IMG/VR virus record: IMGVR_UViG_3300042924_001487
Location: 1-26,326 of that record
From: a virus
Direction: 5' to 3' (one strand)
Length of the DNA stretch: 26,326 nucleotides
Shown: in pieces, positions 1-6,359 of the stretch
How the letters are laid out: the number at the start of each line of letters is the position of its first letter
Numbering within the stretch: the stretch's first letter is position 1
Notes under the pieces: model-generated
Told to the model about the DNA's origin: nothing
The model's database searches: none
What the model saw: the letters and a program-made list of their open reading frames with translations, nothing else
Program-made: the position numbers and the translations under genes

Positions 1-1375
1 GACCCGAGCGCTCGTTAGACGTGGCGCCAAGGCTAGAGTCATAGTAGCCCGTCGTAGACTTAATGTCGTCCGACGCGCCCATCTTAGCCTGAATAAGCCC
101 CGTTTGTGCAAGGGGTGGGGCGGCACGTTGGGGCAGCGGCAGCATGTTGCCAGCGCCGTCCGTAACGTCAGGATTGACCTCCAAATACGGCCAGTTCTGG
201 GTATTGGCGGTCTTCCACTGATGCTCGTATCCCTCAAACTGCCCACCGTAGCCGATAAACGGCGCTTTGGGGGCCAAGGCGAGCATTTCCGCCTCTTGGG
301 ATACCCAGTAGTTGTACATGCGCTGCGCGTCTTTAGCGTTACGCACGAGGCCGCTGATGTAGATACGGCCCTCAACTTCGTACTCGTTGCCGACGACGCG
401 GACAACCGGAATCGACTTACCCGGCCACTCCTGCTCTTCCAGCACCTCATAGCCGTTCGTCTTCATCCACTTAATCTTGCGGATGTCTACGTCACGGGTG
501 CGAACAGGGGCGAGGCCCATGGCCTCCATCTGCGCGGCTTCGGGCGAGTCGGCGTAGGCGGTCATACCGCCCGGATACAGGTTTAACTTCGCTTTTTCAT
601 AGTAAGCGTAGAAGTATTCCGCAATCCGTACTGAATCGTCGGTAATCCACTGCGCCAGATTCTCGTCACCAATACCACGGCTCTGGATCGACGAGATGGG
701 TTCGGCGTCAGGAAAATGACGCTCAAACTCCTCACGGGGCATGTCCTCGGTTATGAAACACCATTCTGCATCGGCTCCGCACGGGTCTTGGATGTGCGGG
801 TCCATATATACCGAGAACGAGTTACGAACGCGAGCGATACGGATATCTTGGTCAAACGAATCCGGGTCGCAATACTCGGTCAGAATGCGGATATAGCCTT
901 CGCCATACGTGACTTGGTTTTCGCAAGCCGTGTCGTAGGCAACGTCCGCATCCGAGATGTACTCAATATGCCGGACGATACCGTCAAACACTTCGGCAAC
1001 TTCAATGTCCGCCTTGTCATCAACCGGGATGACTTTGCCCGCAGGACGGTTCTGGCGTTGGTCGTTCGTGACCTGTCGAACGTGCTGGGGCAGTTTGTTG
1101 ATGGTGAGGCAAGGACGAGCGTTGATCGTCTGACCCTGCACTGCGCCACGGGTGGCTAAGACCTCTTGCGGCCACTGCCAGCGGTTGTCCGGGCTACCTG
1201 CCATAAAGCGCAGGTCGTCCAGTTCGCTGTCCCGAGACTCGCTATAAGCCGTCAGGGACAACTGCATCCGGGTACGCGCTTGGGCGAGGATATCGCCCGT
1301 GCTACGCGCACGGCGGCTCTCGGGCGTATTAGCCACCTGAGCCGCGCCCTTCATCCCTGTCGGGTCTTTAGCCAT
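1..1375 (-). CDS. P22-like portal protein, partial (3' end outside window)
   Basis: Portal proteins form the dodecameric ring at one capsid vertex through which DNA is packaged and ejected. The reading frame is open from the ATG at 1375 to the left edge, giving 458 codons without a stop. The N-terminal third carries features typical of P22-type portals: residues reading PCLTINKLPQHVRQVTNDQR near position 90-110, then an acidic segment and the stretch VTYGEGYIRI. The start overlaps the stop of the preceding 45-aa gene as TAATG. The gene follows the large terminase and four tiny genes, the usual packaging-to-portal order. The family call is from recognition of the sequence pattern and gene order, without a database search. 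The C-terminal part is not visible. Confidence 0.9.
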   Translation of the reverse strand, partial: MAKDPTGMKGAAQVANTPESRRARSTGDILAQARTRMQLSLTAYSESRDSELDDLRFMAGSPDNRWQWPQEVLATRGAVQGQTINARPCLTINKLPQHVRQVTNDQRQNRPAGKVIPVDDKADIEVAEVFDGIVRHIEYISDADVAYDTACENQVTYGEGYIRILTEYCDPDSFDQDIRIARVRNSFSVYMDPHIQDPCGADAEWCFITEDMPREEFERHFPDAEPISSIQSRGIGDENLAQWITDDSVRIAEYFYAYYEKAKLNLYPGGMTAYADSPEAAQMEAMGLAPVRTRDVDIRKIKWMKTNGYEVLEEQEWPGKSIPVVRVVGNEYEVEGRIYISGLVRNAKDAQRMYNYWVSQEAEMLALAPKAPFIGYGGQFEGYEHQWKTANTQNWPYLEVNPDVTDGAGNMLPLPQRAAPPLAQTGLIQAKMGASDDIKSTTGYYDSSLGATSNERSG

Positions 1376-1512
1376 TACTTGCCCTTCTTACCGGCTTTAC
1401 GCTTTACCGAATACGCGATGGCAACGGCCTGCTTAACAGGCTTGCCTGCCTTCACTTCAGCGCGAATGTTCTTGCGAAAAGCCCCCTTAGAGGCGGACTT
1501 TACGAGAGGCAT
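1375..1512 (-). CDS. Small basic conserved phage protein (45 aa)
   Basis: This ORF encodes 45 residues, very rich in lysine and arginine, with a core of [20 protein letters not shown] and a KKGK tail. Short lysine-rich proteins with a 'GKPxKQAxAIAxSxKR' core are common in phage genomes. Their role is unknown to me; the charge suggests nucleic-acid contact. The start overlaps the upstream stop by one base (TAATG at 1510-1514), and its own stop overlaps the portal start in the same way. This coupling and its place in the packaging operon support it as a real gene. Confidence 0.75.
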   Translation of the reverse strand: MPLVKSASKGAFRKNIRAEVKAGKPVKQAVAIAYSVKRKAGKKGK

Positions 1513-1700
1513 TAACGCATACCCCGTTTCATCGGAGTCGGTCGGAAATCGACCGCAGTGCGGATCATGTCCTCGTTAACGCGCTTTGGCATACGCGGAG
1601 CAGGCATCCGGGGCTTCTGCATCCGGCTGTTTTGGATCATGTCACCGACTGTTGCGCCGGGGGACACGCCGATTGGACCGGGGTTTTTCTTTCCGTACAT
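1512..1700 (-). CDS. Hypothetical small basic protein (62 aa)
   Basis: The product is rich in Met, Pro, Arg and Lys, starting [20 protein letters not shown] and ending in PTPMKRGMR. The middle has repeated 'RMP' units ([14 protein letters not shown]), suggesting a flexible tail rather than a folded enzyme. I do not recognise a family. Its stop is joined to the next start as TAATG, and its start lies 5 nt after the stop of the preceding gene. It is one of four consecutive small cationic genes between large terminase and portal, so a virion or packaging accessory role is likely but unproven. Confidence 0.6.
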   Translation of the reverse strand: MYGKKNPGPIGVSPGATVGDMIQNSRMQKPRMPAPRMPKRVNEDMIRTAVDFRPTPMKRGMR

Positions 1701-1705
1701 GTTTC

Positions 1706-1879
1706 TTAGCCTTTTTTGGAGGATTTGGCGGGTTTTCGGGCGGTTCGGGCGGATTTTCTGAAAGCGGCATCCGTTGGAGCGCCCTTAGAACCCGGTTTAC
1801 GCATCTTTTCGCCCGATCCCGCAGCGATTCGAGCGCGTTTAGCATTAATGTTCGCATATAGTCCCTTGTTTGCAGCCAT
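1706..1879 (-). CDS. Small conserved phage protein, KGLYANI type (57 aa)
   Basis: The product begins MAANKGLYANINAKRARIAA and continues GSGEKMRKPGSKGAPT, a pattern I recognise from many short phage proteins; the C-terminus is a run of Lys, Ala, Arg and Ser. Function is unknown. It is too short for a typical ORF threshold and is read in a different frame from a longer spurious ORF over the same bases. The start lies one base after the TGA of the preceding gene (1881-1883). The conserved motif makes this frame the convincing one. The basic, disordered composition fits a DNA-associated or virion accessory protein. Confidence 0.75.
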   Translation of the reverse strand: MAANKGLYANINAKRARIAAGSGEKMRKPGSKGAPTDAAFRKSARTARKPAKSSKKG

Positions 1880-1880
1880 T

Positions 1881-2141
1881 TCAGCATTTCCATCGTTTTA
1901 AGGATGCTTTAGCGCGTTCGGCTGGCCCCTTGGCGTTGCGAACGACCCCTTTCATGCGGGCGCAAAACGACTTTTTACGTCCTGCGTCCGCTTTTGTCTT
2001 CGGACTGGGCGCCGGAGCCTTCAAATTAGACCCCGTTGCACGATTATATTTTGCACGGCCTTTCGCGGTCAATCCCGCCCCTCTTGACACGGACTGCTTT
2101 TCTCCTCTACCAACTGAGAGGCTGACAGACTTCTTAGCCAT
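1881..2141 (-). CDS. Conserved phage protein resembling DUF6321 (86 aa)
   Basis: I chose the ATG at 2141, which overlaps the large-terminase stop as TAATG, instead of an upstream in-frame ATG at 2156 that would add five residues. The product starts MAKKSVSLSVGRGEKQ and carries the recognisable stretches GLTAKGRAKYNRATGSNLKA, KTKADAGRKKSFCARM and a final SLKRWKC. I recall this pattern as a domain of unknown function found across tailed phages (DUF6321-like). Two conserved cysteines (in SFCARM and at the C-terminus) and a high content of Lys and Arg are visible. Its role is unknown; position places it with packaging genes. Confidence 0.75.
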   Translation of the reverse strand: MAKKSVSLSVGRGEKQSVSRGAGLTAKGRAKYNRATGSNLKAPAPSPKTKADAGRKKSFCARMKGVVRNAKGPAERAKASLKRWKC

Positions 2142-3670
2142 TAAGCACCCATCCAAGTGTTGATCATGCCGCTCTCGCGGCTCGTGGTAATCGTGCGCGG
2201 TCGCTCGCGGTATTCGCGGTGCGCCACGGGATACGCAAACGTGACAGCGATGGCATCGGCAGCGTCAGGCGATGCAAGGCCACGCGCCTTCATGTCTTTC
2301 TTCGACTCCAGCAAGATGGAGCCAGAGGAATTAATTTTCTGTTTTGGCCCTGTCAGGTCAGCCTTCAACTGCCTATCATTGGGTAGCGCAGCGTCTTTCA
2401 GCCACGACTTCATTTCGCCCCACAACTCTGCACGCTTGTTCTGCCACATAGCCGGGGTCTTGGACTTCCATCCGAAGTTAACGCCACGCACTACCTTATA
2501 GCGCTGCTCTTTCAAGCGATCAAGGATGCCGTAGCCTAATCCGCCTTCGTCGAGGACGACGAGTGTGGGTTGGTACTCTTCAATCGCGTCGATAACTCGG
2601 CCAACAATCTCCATCGTGTCTTCGCCTTTAAAGCGCTTGATGGCGATGATGTCTCGACCTTTGCGGACGGCGATAACGGTTGAGTCCGCTCCGCTGCGAG
2701 CCGGATCGACTCCAATAACAATAGGCGCCGTCTCATCCTTGTACTTGCTACGCGACATCGCCAAATCCACAAGGCTAAGCGGTATAAACTGGTCGTCACC
2801 TTCTGACGGAAACTCTCCATAGACTTCCACCTTGGCTTGCGGTGAGTCAATGCCGTATTCGTCGATGATCTGCTGATAAACGGACTTATCCGTCTCTTCA
2901 ACGGTGCGAGCGTCAATGTTGCGGGTGTTCCAAAACGCACGCTTAGAGTGGAACGCCTCGAAGAAGTATCCCTCGTTACGACGGGGGTTGCTAAAGGCCA
3001 TCCAAAAACGGTGCGGGGTGTTTTCCGTAAAGAAGCCTGCCGTCACCGACCAGATAGGGTCAGGGATACCGGAGGCTTCGTCGAAGATGACCATAACGCC
3101 GTCGAAGTTGTGGACACCGGCATACGAGTCGGGGTTCTCTTCAGACCACAGGCGACCTTCGACGGACCAGTAGCGCGTACCTTTCTTAAGGTCACGTTCA
3201 ACGAGTTCGGCGAGCCACTTAGCAGGCATTACGCGGGTGGCGCTAATCTCAAACCAATGCGAGTTGATCAGGAGCGCTGCCCACTTAGTAATTTCGGCCC
3301 ATGTGATTGAGCGTAACTGCGCTTCCGAGTTAGCCGACACAATGGTCGTCGAACCAATCCTCGTACTGAGCATCCAGAGGATAAGCCACGACACGAGAGC
3401 AGACTTACCGATACCGCGACCGGAAGCCGTTGCCATACGCAGGACTTCGTAGGAAGTGGCGGTCTTGTTCTTCGCAGTGTGGGCGGCAATATCGCGCAGG
3501 ATTTCCCGCTGCCACTTACGCGGACCCTTGAAGTGTTCTAAAGGCGTGCCTTTCTGGCCCCAAGGGAAAGCGAGTAGCACGAAGGCCTCTGGGTCGTCCT
3601 TAATAACGGGCGACCAGAGTTTGCTCATCAGCAACTCTTCTTCTTCGGGGCTATAGATCGGCTGTTGCAT
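2141..3670 (-). CDS. Terminase large subunit
   Basis: This is the packaging motor ATPase and nuclease that cuts concatemeric DNA and pumps it through the portal. The 509-aa product has an N-terminal ATPase with a Walker A-like ATASGRGIGKS (residues 80-90) and Walker B plus catalytic Glu in VMVIFDEAS (192-200). The C-terminal RNase H-like nuclease shows the expected acidic residues in GVDPARSGADST (D322), VVLDEGGLGYGI (D374) and ASPDAADAIAV (D469, D472). Length is normal for the family. The start overlaps the upstream stop as TAATG. The Walker A loop has Arg before GIGKS, a common variant. The identification is firm from the domain order. Confidence 0.95.
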   Translation of the reverse strand: MQQPIYSPEEEELLMSKLWSPVIKDDPEAFVLLAFPWGQKGTPLEHFKGPRKWQREILRDIAAHTAKNKTATSYEVLRMATASGRGIGKSALVSWLILWMLSTRIGSTTIVSANSEAQLRSITWAEITKWAALLINSHWFEISATRVMPAKWLAELVERDLKKGTRYWSVEGRLWSEENPDSYAGVHNFDGVMVIFDEASGIPDPIWSVTAGFFTENTPHRFWMAFSNPRRNEGYFFEAFHSKRAFWNTRNIDARTVEETDKSVYQQIIDEYGIDSPQAKVEVYGEFPSEGDDQFIPLSLVDLAMSRSKYKDETAPIVIGVDPARSGADSTVIAVRKGRDIIAIKRFKGEDTMEIVGRVIDAIEEYQPTLVVLDEGGLGYGILDRLKEQRYKVVRGVNFGWKSKTPAMWQNKRAELWGEMKSWLKDAALPNDRQLKADLTGPKQKINSSGSILLESKKDMKARGLASPDAADAIAVTFAYPVAHREYRERPRTITTSRESGMINTWMGA

Positions 3671-4353
3671 TAGTAGTTTTCTTCACCCGGAAGCGGTGCG
3701 CTCATCGAGCCACGAATAAAGTTCAGCAACGACTGGTTCTTTTTGTCGGTGGCTATTTTCTTAAAGTTTTCAGTGTCGGAAGCATATTCGCCGCTCGTTT
3801 CCCAACGAGTTCGGCCAGTACCAATCCAAGCCCTAGAAAATGGAATACCTAACCGTTTAGACACCTTGGCCTTGTCGTGTATAGCGGCAATCACAGAAGC
3901 GGCTGACGGGCCATAATCTCTGGCGTATTGGTTGTAGATCGCCATTGACTCAGGGTCATTGACGTTAAATTCATTAGTTCCCAAATTCTCTCTGCCCTCT
4001 TTAAGAAGCATGGCAGTGACAATTTCAGGGGTTATGTTTTCTGCAACGCCGGGAACCTTGTTGCGAATGGCATCGCCAATAGCCGTTGAGTAAAGGCGGA
4101 CCTCTTCCATATTGAACTTTTTAGGAAGCGTTTCTAGTTTTCCGCGACGACGGTCGTACCGATAACCCTTAACTTCTAATGGGGTGTTGTGACGAAGCAA
4201 CGAGTCGGCGAAAGTAAATTTCTGCCCACCAAGCCCGTAATCACGTTTAGCGGTTTGTGTGGGCCAGTTAATGTATGGCGATTTCGCCAACGCATTAACG
4301 TCTTCTTTAGGCTCGGAACCGAAGAACGCCGCCAATCTATTCAACACTGACAT
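3670..4353 (-). CDS. Hypothetical protein between terminase subunits, transglycosylase-like pattern
   Basis: The 227-aa product has no signal peptide or membrane segment. Residues about 105-185 contain EIVTAMLLKEGRENLGTNEF, then a Tyr- and Ala-rich helix and KVSKRLGIPFSRAWIGTGRT. The pattern of a Glu in a helix ('LLKEGR'), a short Asn/Asp-rich stretch and a late 'AWxGTG' resembles domains I associate with lysozyme- or transglycosylase-like parts of phage virion proteins, but this is a weak impression. A good ribosome site (GGAGGG, 8 nt before ATG) lies inside the 3' end of the small terminase gene, overlapping by 17 nt. Its place between the two terminase genes is unusual. Function uncertain. 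Confidence 0.6.
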   Translation of the reverse strand: MSVLNRLAAFFGSEPKEDVNALAKSPYINWPTQTAKRDYGLGGQKFTFADSLLRHNTPLEVKGYRYDRRRGKLETLPKKFNMEEVRLYSTAIGDAIRNKVPGVAENITPEIVTAMLLKEGRENLGTNEFNVNDPESMAIYNQYARDYGPSAASVIAAIHDKAKVSKRLGIPFSRAWIGTGRTRWETSGEYASDTENFKKIATDKKNQSLLNFIRGSMSAPLPGEENY

Positions 4354-4831
4354 GTTGTTTGCCCTCCGGTGCGTACTGTATCGCAGCGGGTTGCTCGTGC
4401 GCTAATTGATCCGGTGTAGCGTCATATACGCGGCCCGCCAAGACGCGAGATTCTGCCTCTTGCAGCGCGGCGACAATACTAATCTGGGATTTGATATCGA
4501 CTTGGACTTGCTGTTTAGCCACCCAACCATGAAGGTTTTGGAGCAGGGCAAGCGCGGCTTTGGTGTCCCCATTAATCGCGCCTTCTCGCAAGGCCGACGC
4601 TGCCTCAACCTCAGAGTCCGCACGACCTTTCCCCTCGGCGACCGCAGCCGCGTTATCTAACTGGCAGAGTCTACGGTACTCAACGGGCAACAACCCTGCC
4701 GCAAAGGCCAAGGCATCACCCTTTAGCCCGAGTTTGGCGGCATCGTAAATCTTTTGCAGAACCTCCGGCGATGCCTTCAGTTCACGAGGCGCAAAAGGAA
4801 TGGACTTAAAGGATTCTGTTACGAGGTTCAT
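4337..4831 (-). CDS. Terminase small subunit (putative)
   Basis: Small terminases bind the packaging start site and load the large subunit. I chose the ATG at 4831, giving 164 aa starting MNLVTESFKSIPFAP, over an upstream in-frame start at 4915 whose extra 28 residues look non-conserved and overlap the previous gene more deeply. Residues about 22-60 (KIYDAAKLGLKGDALAFAAG then LLPVEYRRL) look like the helix-turn-helix of small terminases. A central Ala/Glu-rich helical region (EVEAASALREGAINGDTKAA) and a polar C-terminus follow, as expected for the oligomerisation part. Its position just upstream of the large terminase supports the call. Confidence 0.7.
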   Translation of the reverse strand: MNLVTESFKSIPFAPRELKASPEVLQKIYDAAKLGLKGDALAFAAGLLPVEYRRLCQLDNAAAVAEGKGRADSEVEAASALREGAINGDTKAALALLQNLHGWVAKQQVQVDIKSQISIVAALQEAESRVLAGRVYDATPDQLAHEQPAAIQYAPEGKQHVSVE

Positions 4832-5009
4832 ACCGGAACTCTTTGCCAGAACAGGCGGGAACGTCAGACATCCATCCGTGGTAGGTGGCATGGGCACACC
4901 AGACCTTCTTAGCAACCTTAGTCACCTGAGCGGCCCAGAAGCAAGAGCGGCACACCAAAGCCTTGGCAGCAAACTCTAACCACTCTGCCTCAGACATCTG
5001 TATCGGCAT
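4806..5009 (-). CDS. Small Cys-containing (zinc-ribbon-like) protein, first gene of the packaging operon
   Basis: With the ATG at 5009 the product is 67 aa, beginning MPIQMSEAEWLEFAAKA. It contains CRSC, a second cysteine pair (VWCAH and PACSG) and several aromatic residues, which could form one zinc site of four cysteines. I do not recognise the family. The start lacks a Shine-Dalgarno sequence, but an extended -10 (TGTTACAGT, minus strand, 5016-5024) ends 6 nt before the ATG, so a leaderless mRNA is plausible and favours this start. A TTG at 5048 in the same frame is the alternative. Its 3' end overlaps the small terminase start by 26 nt. Confidence 0.6.
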   Translation of the reverse strand: MPIQMSEAEWLEFAAKALVCRSCFWAAQVTKVAKKVWCAHATYHGWMSDVPACSGKEFRYEPRNRIL

Positions 5010-5015
5010 ACCGAG

Positions 5016-5024
5016 ACTGTAACA
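5016..5024 (-). promoter_or_regulatory. Candidate leaderless promoter of the packaging operon (extended -10)
   Basis: Reading the minus strand, TGTTACAGT ends 6 nt before the ATG at 5009. It contains a TG dinucleotide one base before a TACAGT hexamer (4 of 6 to consensus). No good -35 lies at 16-18 bp. The closely similar TGTTACTGT precedes the Cro-like gene by 7 nt, which raises confidence that both are real. Transcription would start at or near the A of the ATG. Confidence 0.4.
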
Positions 5025-5211
5025 GAAGGTTTGGCGAGGAGAAAGCAACGTGCAGGGTGATCCTGCCGGGAGGCCGCGATCTCCAACGTCCGTGGAGCCT
5101 GTGTGCCGAGGCGGAAGCGTCTAGGGATACGTTTAGTGCCTTAGATGGTGCATCCCTTACGGGCTGCTTCAGTTACCTCTCGGTCGCTACCAGCGCATCT
5201 GGTCAGACGTT

Positions 5212-5245
5212 GCTAATAAAGGATAACGGTAAAAGGTTTATTAGC
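5212..5245. repeat. 9-bp perfect inverted repeat
   Basis: GCTAATAAA at 5212-5220 is repeated inverted as TTTATTAGC at 5237-5245 with a 16-bp spacer, and a near copy GTTAATAAA follows at 5252-5260. It lies at the junction of GC-rich and AT-rich DNA. It could be a protein-binding site or a hairpin in either transcript. There is no U-run directly after it, apart from the A/T block at 5260-5278, so I do not call a terminator. Confidence 0.5.
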
Positions 5246-5328
5246 GAAGAGCGTTAATAAAAAAAATTAAAAAGTTTTTGTGAGGGCATCGTAATCGTGA
5301 CCGGTCAACCCATGGCCCCACCCCCCCC

Positions 5329-5510
5329 TGTTGTTTTGCCACAACACCCTGTTGTGCGTGTACCACAACCCTAGACGCTAATCATTCTCATTAGCCATAA
5401 CAGAATCGTTTGCAATGCGTAGATGTTGCGTAGATGCAACACGTTGCGTTTATGCAACATGGCCTGGTTGTGGCGTAAATGCAACAGTCATTGTTGCGTA
5501 GGTGCAACAA
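5329..5510. repeat. Cluster of six related palindromes, consensus TGTTGCGTNNNTGCAACA
   Basis: Four close copies lie at 5424-5441 (perfect 6-bp arms), 5443-5458 (5-bp arms), 5469-5486 (one mismatch) and 5491-5510 (7-bp arms). All have a 6-bp centre of the form GTNNNT, and their centres are 18, 27 and 23 bp apart. Two looser relatives lie at 5329-5346 (TGTTGT-N6-ACAACA) and 5351-5369 (GTTGTG-N7-CACAAC). The same arm and centre rule in unevenly spaced copies points to dimeric protein-binding sites, not to a CRISPR array or simple slippage. The binding protein is not identified. Confidence 0.85.
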
Positions 5511-5564
5511 AGTAGGCAGAAGCGGTGATTCTGTTAGTAATGTCAGTAAGTAGTCATTTTTTTT

Positions 5565-5694
5565 AGGTTAGTTTTTTATACGGGAGAGATTTACGAATCA
5601 GGCTAGAAACTCTCTTTTTTACTTACATTCTCCAAAACATCTTGTTTTTCAGTAGTTTCTACGTAAGTAGTCGCCCCTCGATGTTTACTAACCT
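5565..5694. repeat. 8-bp inverted repeat with internal direct repeat
   Basis: AGGTTAGT at 5565-5572 and ACTAACCT at 5687-5694 form a perfect inverted pair. Inside and beside it, GTAAGTAGTC occurs at 5546-5555 and 5663-5672. A weak stem (5584-5588 with 5610-5614) followed by T residues to 5620 could be a plus-strand terminator, but the stem is short and the loop long. Significance is uncertain in AT-rich DNA. Confidence 0.35.
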
Positions 5695-5707
5695 TTTACG
5701 TCTAATG

Positions 5708-5776
5708 CTTGTCAATATTGCATAGCATCGCAGGTATGTAACTAGCGTTGACAAGATAGGCAAGACATGGTGTAAT
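5708..5776 (+). promoter_or_regulatory. Promoter of rightward small-gene cluster with 8-bp inverted repeat
   Basis: A perfect -35 TTGACA (5748-5753), a 17-bp spacer and a -10 TGTAAT (5771-5776) predict a start near 5783, about 30 nt before the ATG at 5813. The -35 is part of TTGACAAG (5748-5755), which is the exact inverse of CTTGTCAA at 5708-5715. The latter provides a TTGACA on the minus strand, so a divergent leftward promoter is possible, though its -10 (GTTAGT at 17 bp) is poor. GTTGACAA recurs at 5783-5790. The inverted pair may be an operator. Confidence 0.7.
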
Positions 5777-5812
5777 GGAATCGTTGACAACATAAACACG
5801 GAGTATCTAGCC

Positions 5813-6058
5813 ATGCTTGCATCATTTATCAACGACTCGACGAACATGATGTCAAAGGTTCACTACGTAAACCTTCCGTTTCGCAAAGACCTTAGCAATT
5901 GCTACAAAGTCACGTTGCACGATCTCGACTCTGATAACTACGTCGGAGTGTCTCGACACTTCGCAACGCTCGACCTCGCAGAAGCCTACGCCAAGAAATT
6001 GGTATTTCCGAAAGGCGGAAAGATCGCCTCTCCGACCTTTCTGCCAGTGATCAAATAA
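5813..6058 (+). CDS. Hypothetical protein, first gene of rightward cluster (81 aa)
   Basis: The product starts MLASFINDSTNMMSKVHYVN and has no membrane segment; it is mixed alpha/beta in character with RHFATLDLAEAYAKKLV in the middle, which looks like a helix. I do not recognise a family. A GGAG lies 9 nt before the ATG, and a strong promoter is about 30 nt upstream. An internal in-frame ATG at 5846 is an alternative start. The stop overlaps the next start as TAATG. As the first gene after an early-type promoter it is likely expressed early and may modify host functions. Confidence 0.65.
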   Translation: MLASFINDSTNMMSKVHYVNLPFRKDLSNCYKVTLHDLDSDNYVGVSRHFATLDLAEAYAKKLVFPKGGKIASPTFLPVIK

Positions 6059-6204
6059 TGAAACTCTTTACAGTCTACTTTCGCGGCACTAGCAACGTGG
6101 CAGCGGAGCGCATTAGCGCTTCGTCTGCTCGTGCAGCGGTAAACCTTGCCGCCACGCTTGCTAACTGCTCCCCCGTCTACCTAACTGCGAGGATCGCAAA
6201 ATGA
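6058..6204 (+). CDS. Hypothetical small protein (48 aa)
   Basis: The product begins MKLFTVYFRGTSNVAAERIS and includes an Ala-rich helix (SSARAAVNLAATLA). The 'F.V.F.G......ERISASSARAAV' layout resembles the short beta strand plus helix of the acidic proteins encoded further downstream, but the product is basic. Function unknown. It is joined to both neighbours by overlaps: TAATG at its start and ATGA at its end. This coupling is the main support for a gene of this length. Confidence 0.6.
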   Translation: MKLFTVYFRGTSNVAAERISASSARAAVNLAATLANCSPVYLTARIAK

Positions 6205-6341
6205 CTTACCTGATTAACTCCATCGTCTTCGTAGGCTTCAGCCTTGCTCTCGCTGCTGTTGTCCTAGATTCCTTTACACTCGGAGCAGGTGGCATCACCG
6301 TTGCCGGTATCGCTGCCTTAATCGACTACGTTCGCAACTAA
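6201..6341 (+). CDS. Small membrane protein (46 aa)
   Basis: Two hydrophobic stretches are visible, residues about 7-23 (SIVFVGFSLALAAVVL) and about 27-41 (LGAGGITVAGIAALI), joined by a short polar turn and followed by DYVRN. This predicts a two-pass inner-membrane miniprotein with a charged C-terminus. I cannot tell whether it is holin-like, a superinfection-exclusion factor or something else; the lysis genes of this phage are elsewhere. The start overlaps the upstream stop as ATGA. Confidence 0.6.
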   Translation: MTYLINSIVFVGFSLALAAVVLDSFTLGAGGITVAGIAALIDYVRN

Positions 6342-6359
6342 CTCTCGGAGAATCACAAA

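Larger units (their letters stand above)
5010..5812. other. Large non-coding control region
   Basis: No convincing gene lies in these 803 bases on either strand. From 5010 to 5200 the DNA is GC-rich and I see only the putative leaderless promoter at the packaging-operon start. From 5200 the composition becomes AT-rich, with a 9-bp inverted repeat, a T/A-rich block at 5255-5280, a C-run at 5319-5328, six related short palindromes at 5329-5510, an 8-bp inverted repeat (5565-5572 with 5687-5694), a 10-bp direct repeat (5546-5555 and 5663-5672), and promoter elements at 5708-5776. It separates the leftward packaging operon from the rightward small-gene cluster. Origin, operator or packaging-site roles are all possible. 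Confidence 0.8.

Noticed and set aside
716-1579. Plus-strand ORFs of 137-160 codons opposite the portal gene
   Set aside because: They are antisense shadows of a long, well-supported portal reading frame with matching codon bias on the minus strand.
1642-1893. 83-codon minus-strand ORF over the small basic genes
   Set aside because: It overlaps the KGLYANI-type gene in another frame and gives a Pro-rich product. The alternative frame carries a motif known from phages and fits the tight gene spacing.
3600-3660. Second hammerhead core (CTGATGA on the minus strand near 3630)
   Set aside because: It lies in the terminase coding sequence and lacks a GAAA partner and the paired stems.
5050-5200. 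tRNA or structured RNA gene in the GC-rich unassigned stretch
   Set aside because: No T-loop GTTCGA-type motif, no cloverleaf and no CCA end could be found on either strand.
5057-5257. Plus-strand GTG-started ORF of 66 codons in the control region
   Set aside because: Rare start codon, no ribosome site matched to it, no recognisable protein pattern, and it ends within the inverted-repeat region. More likely chance in GC-rich DNA.
5329-5510. CRISPR-like array
   Set aside because: Repeats are 16-20 bp palindromes with variable centres and spacing of only a few bases; there are no uniform spacers and no cas genes.
5584-5620. Plus-strand terminator in the control region
   Set aside because: The stem is only about 5 bp plus an interrupted extension with a long loop; the T-run alone is expected in this AT-rich stretch.
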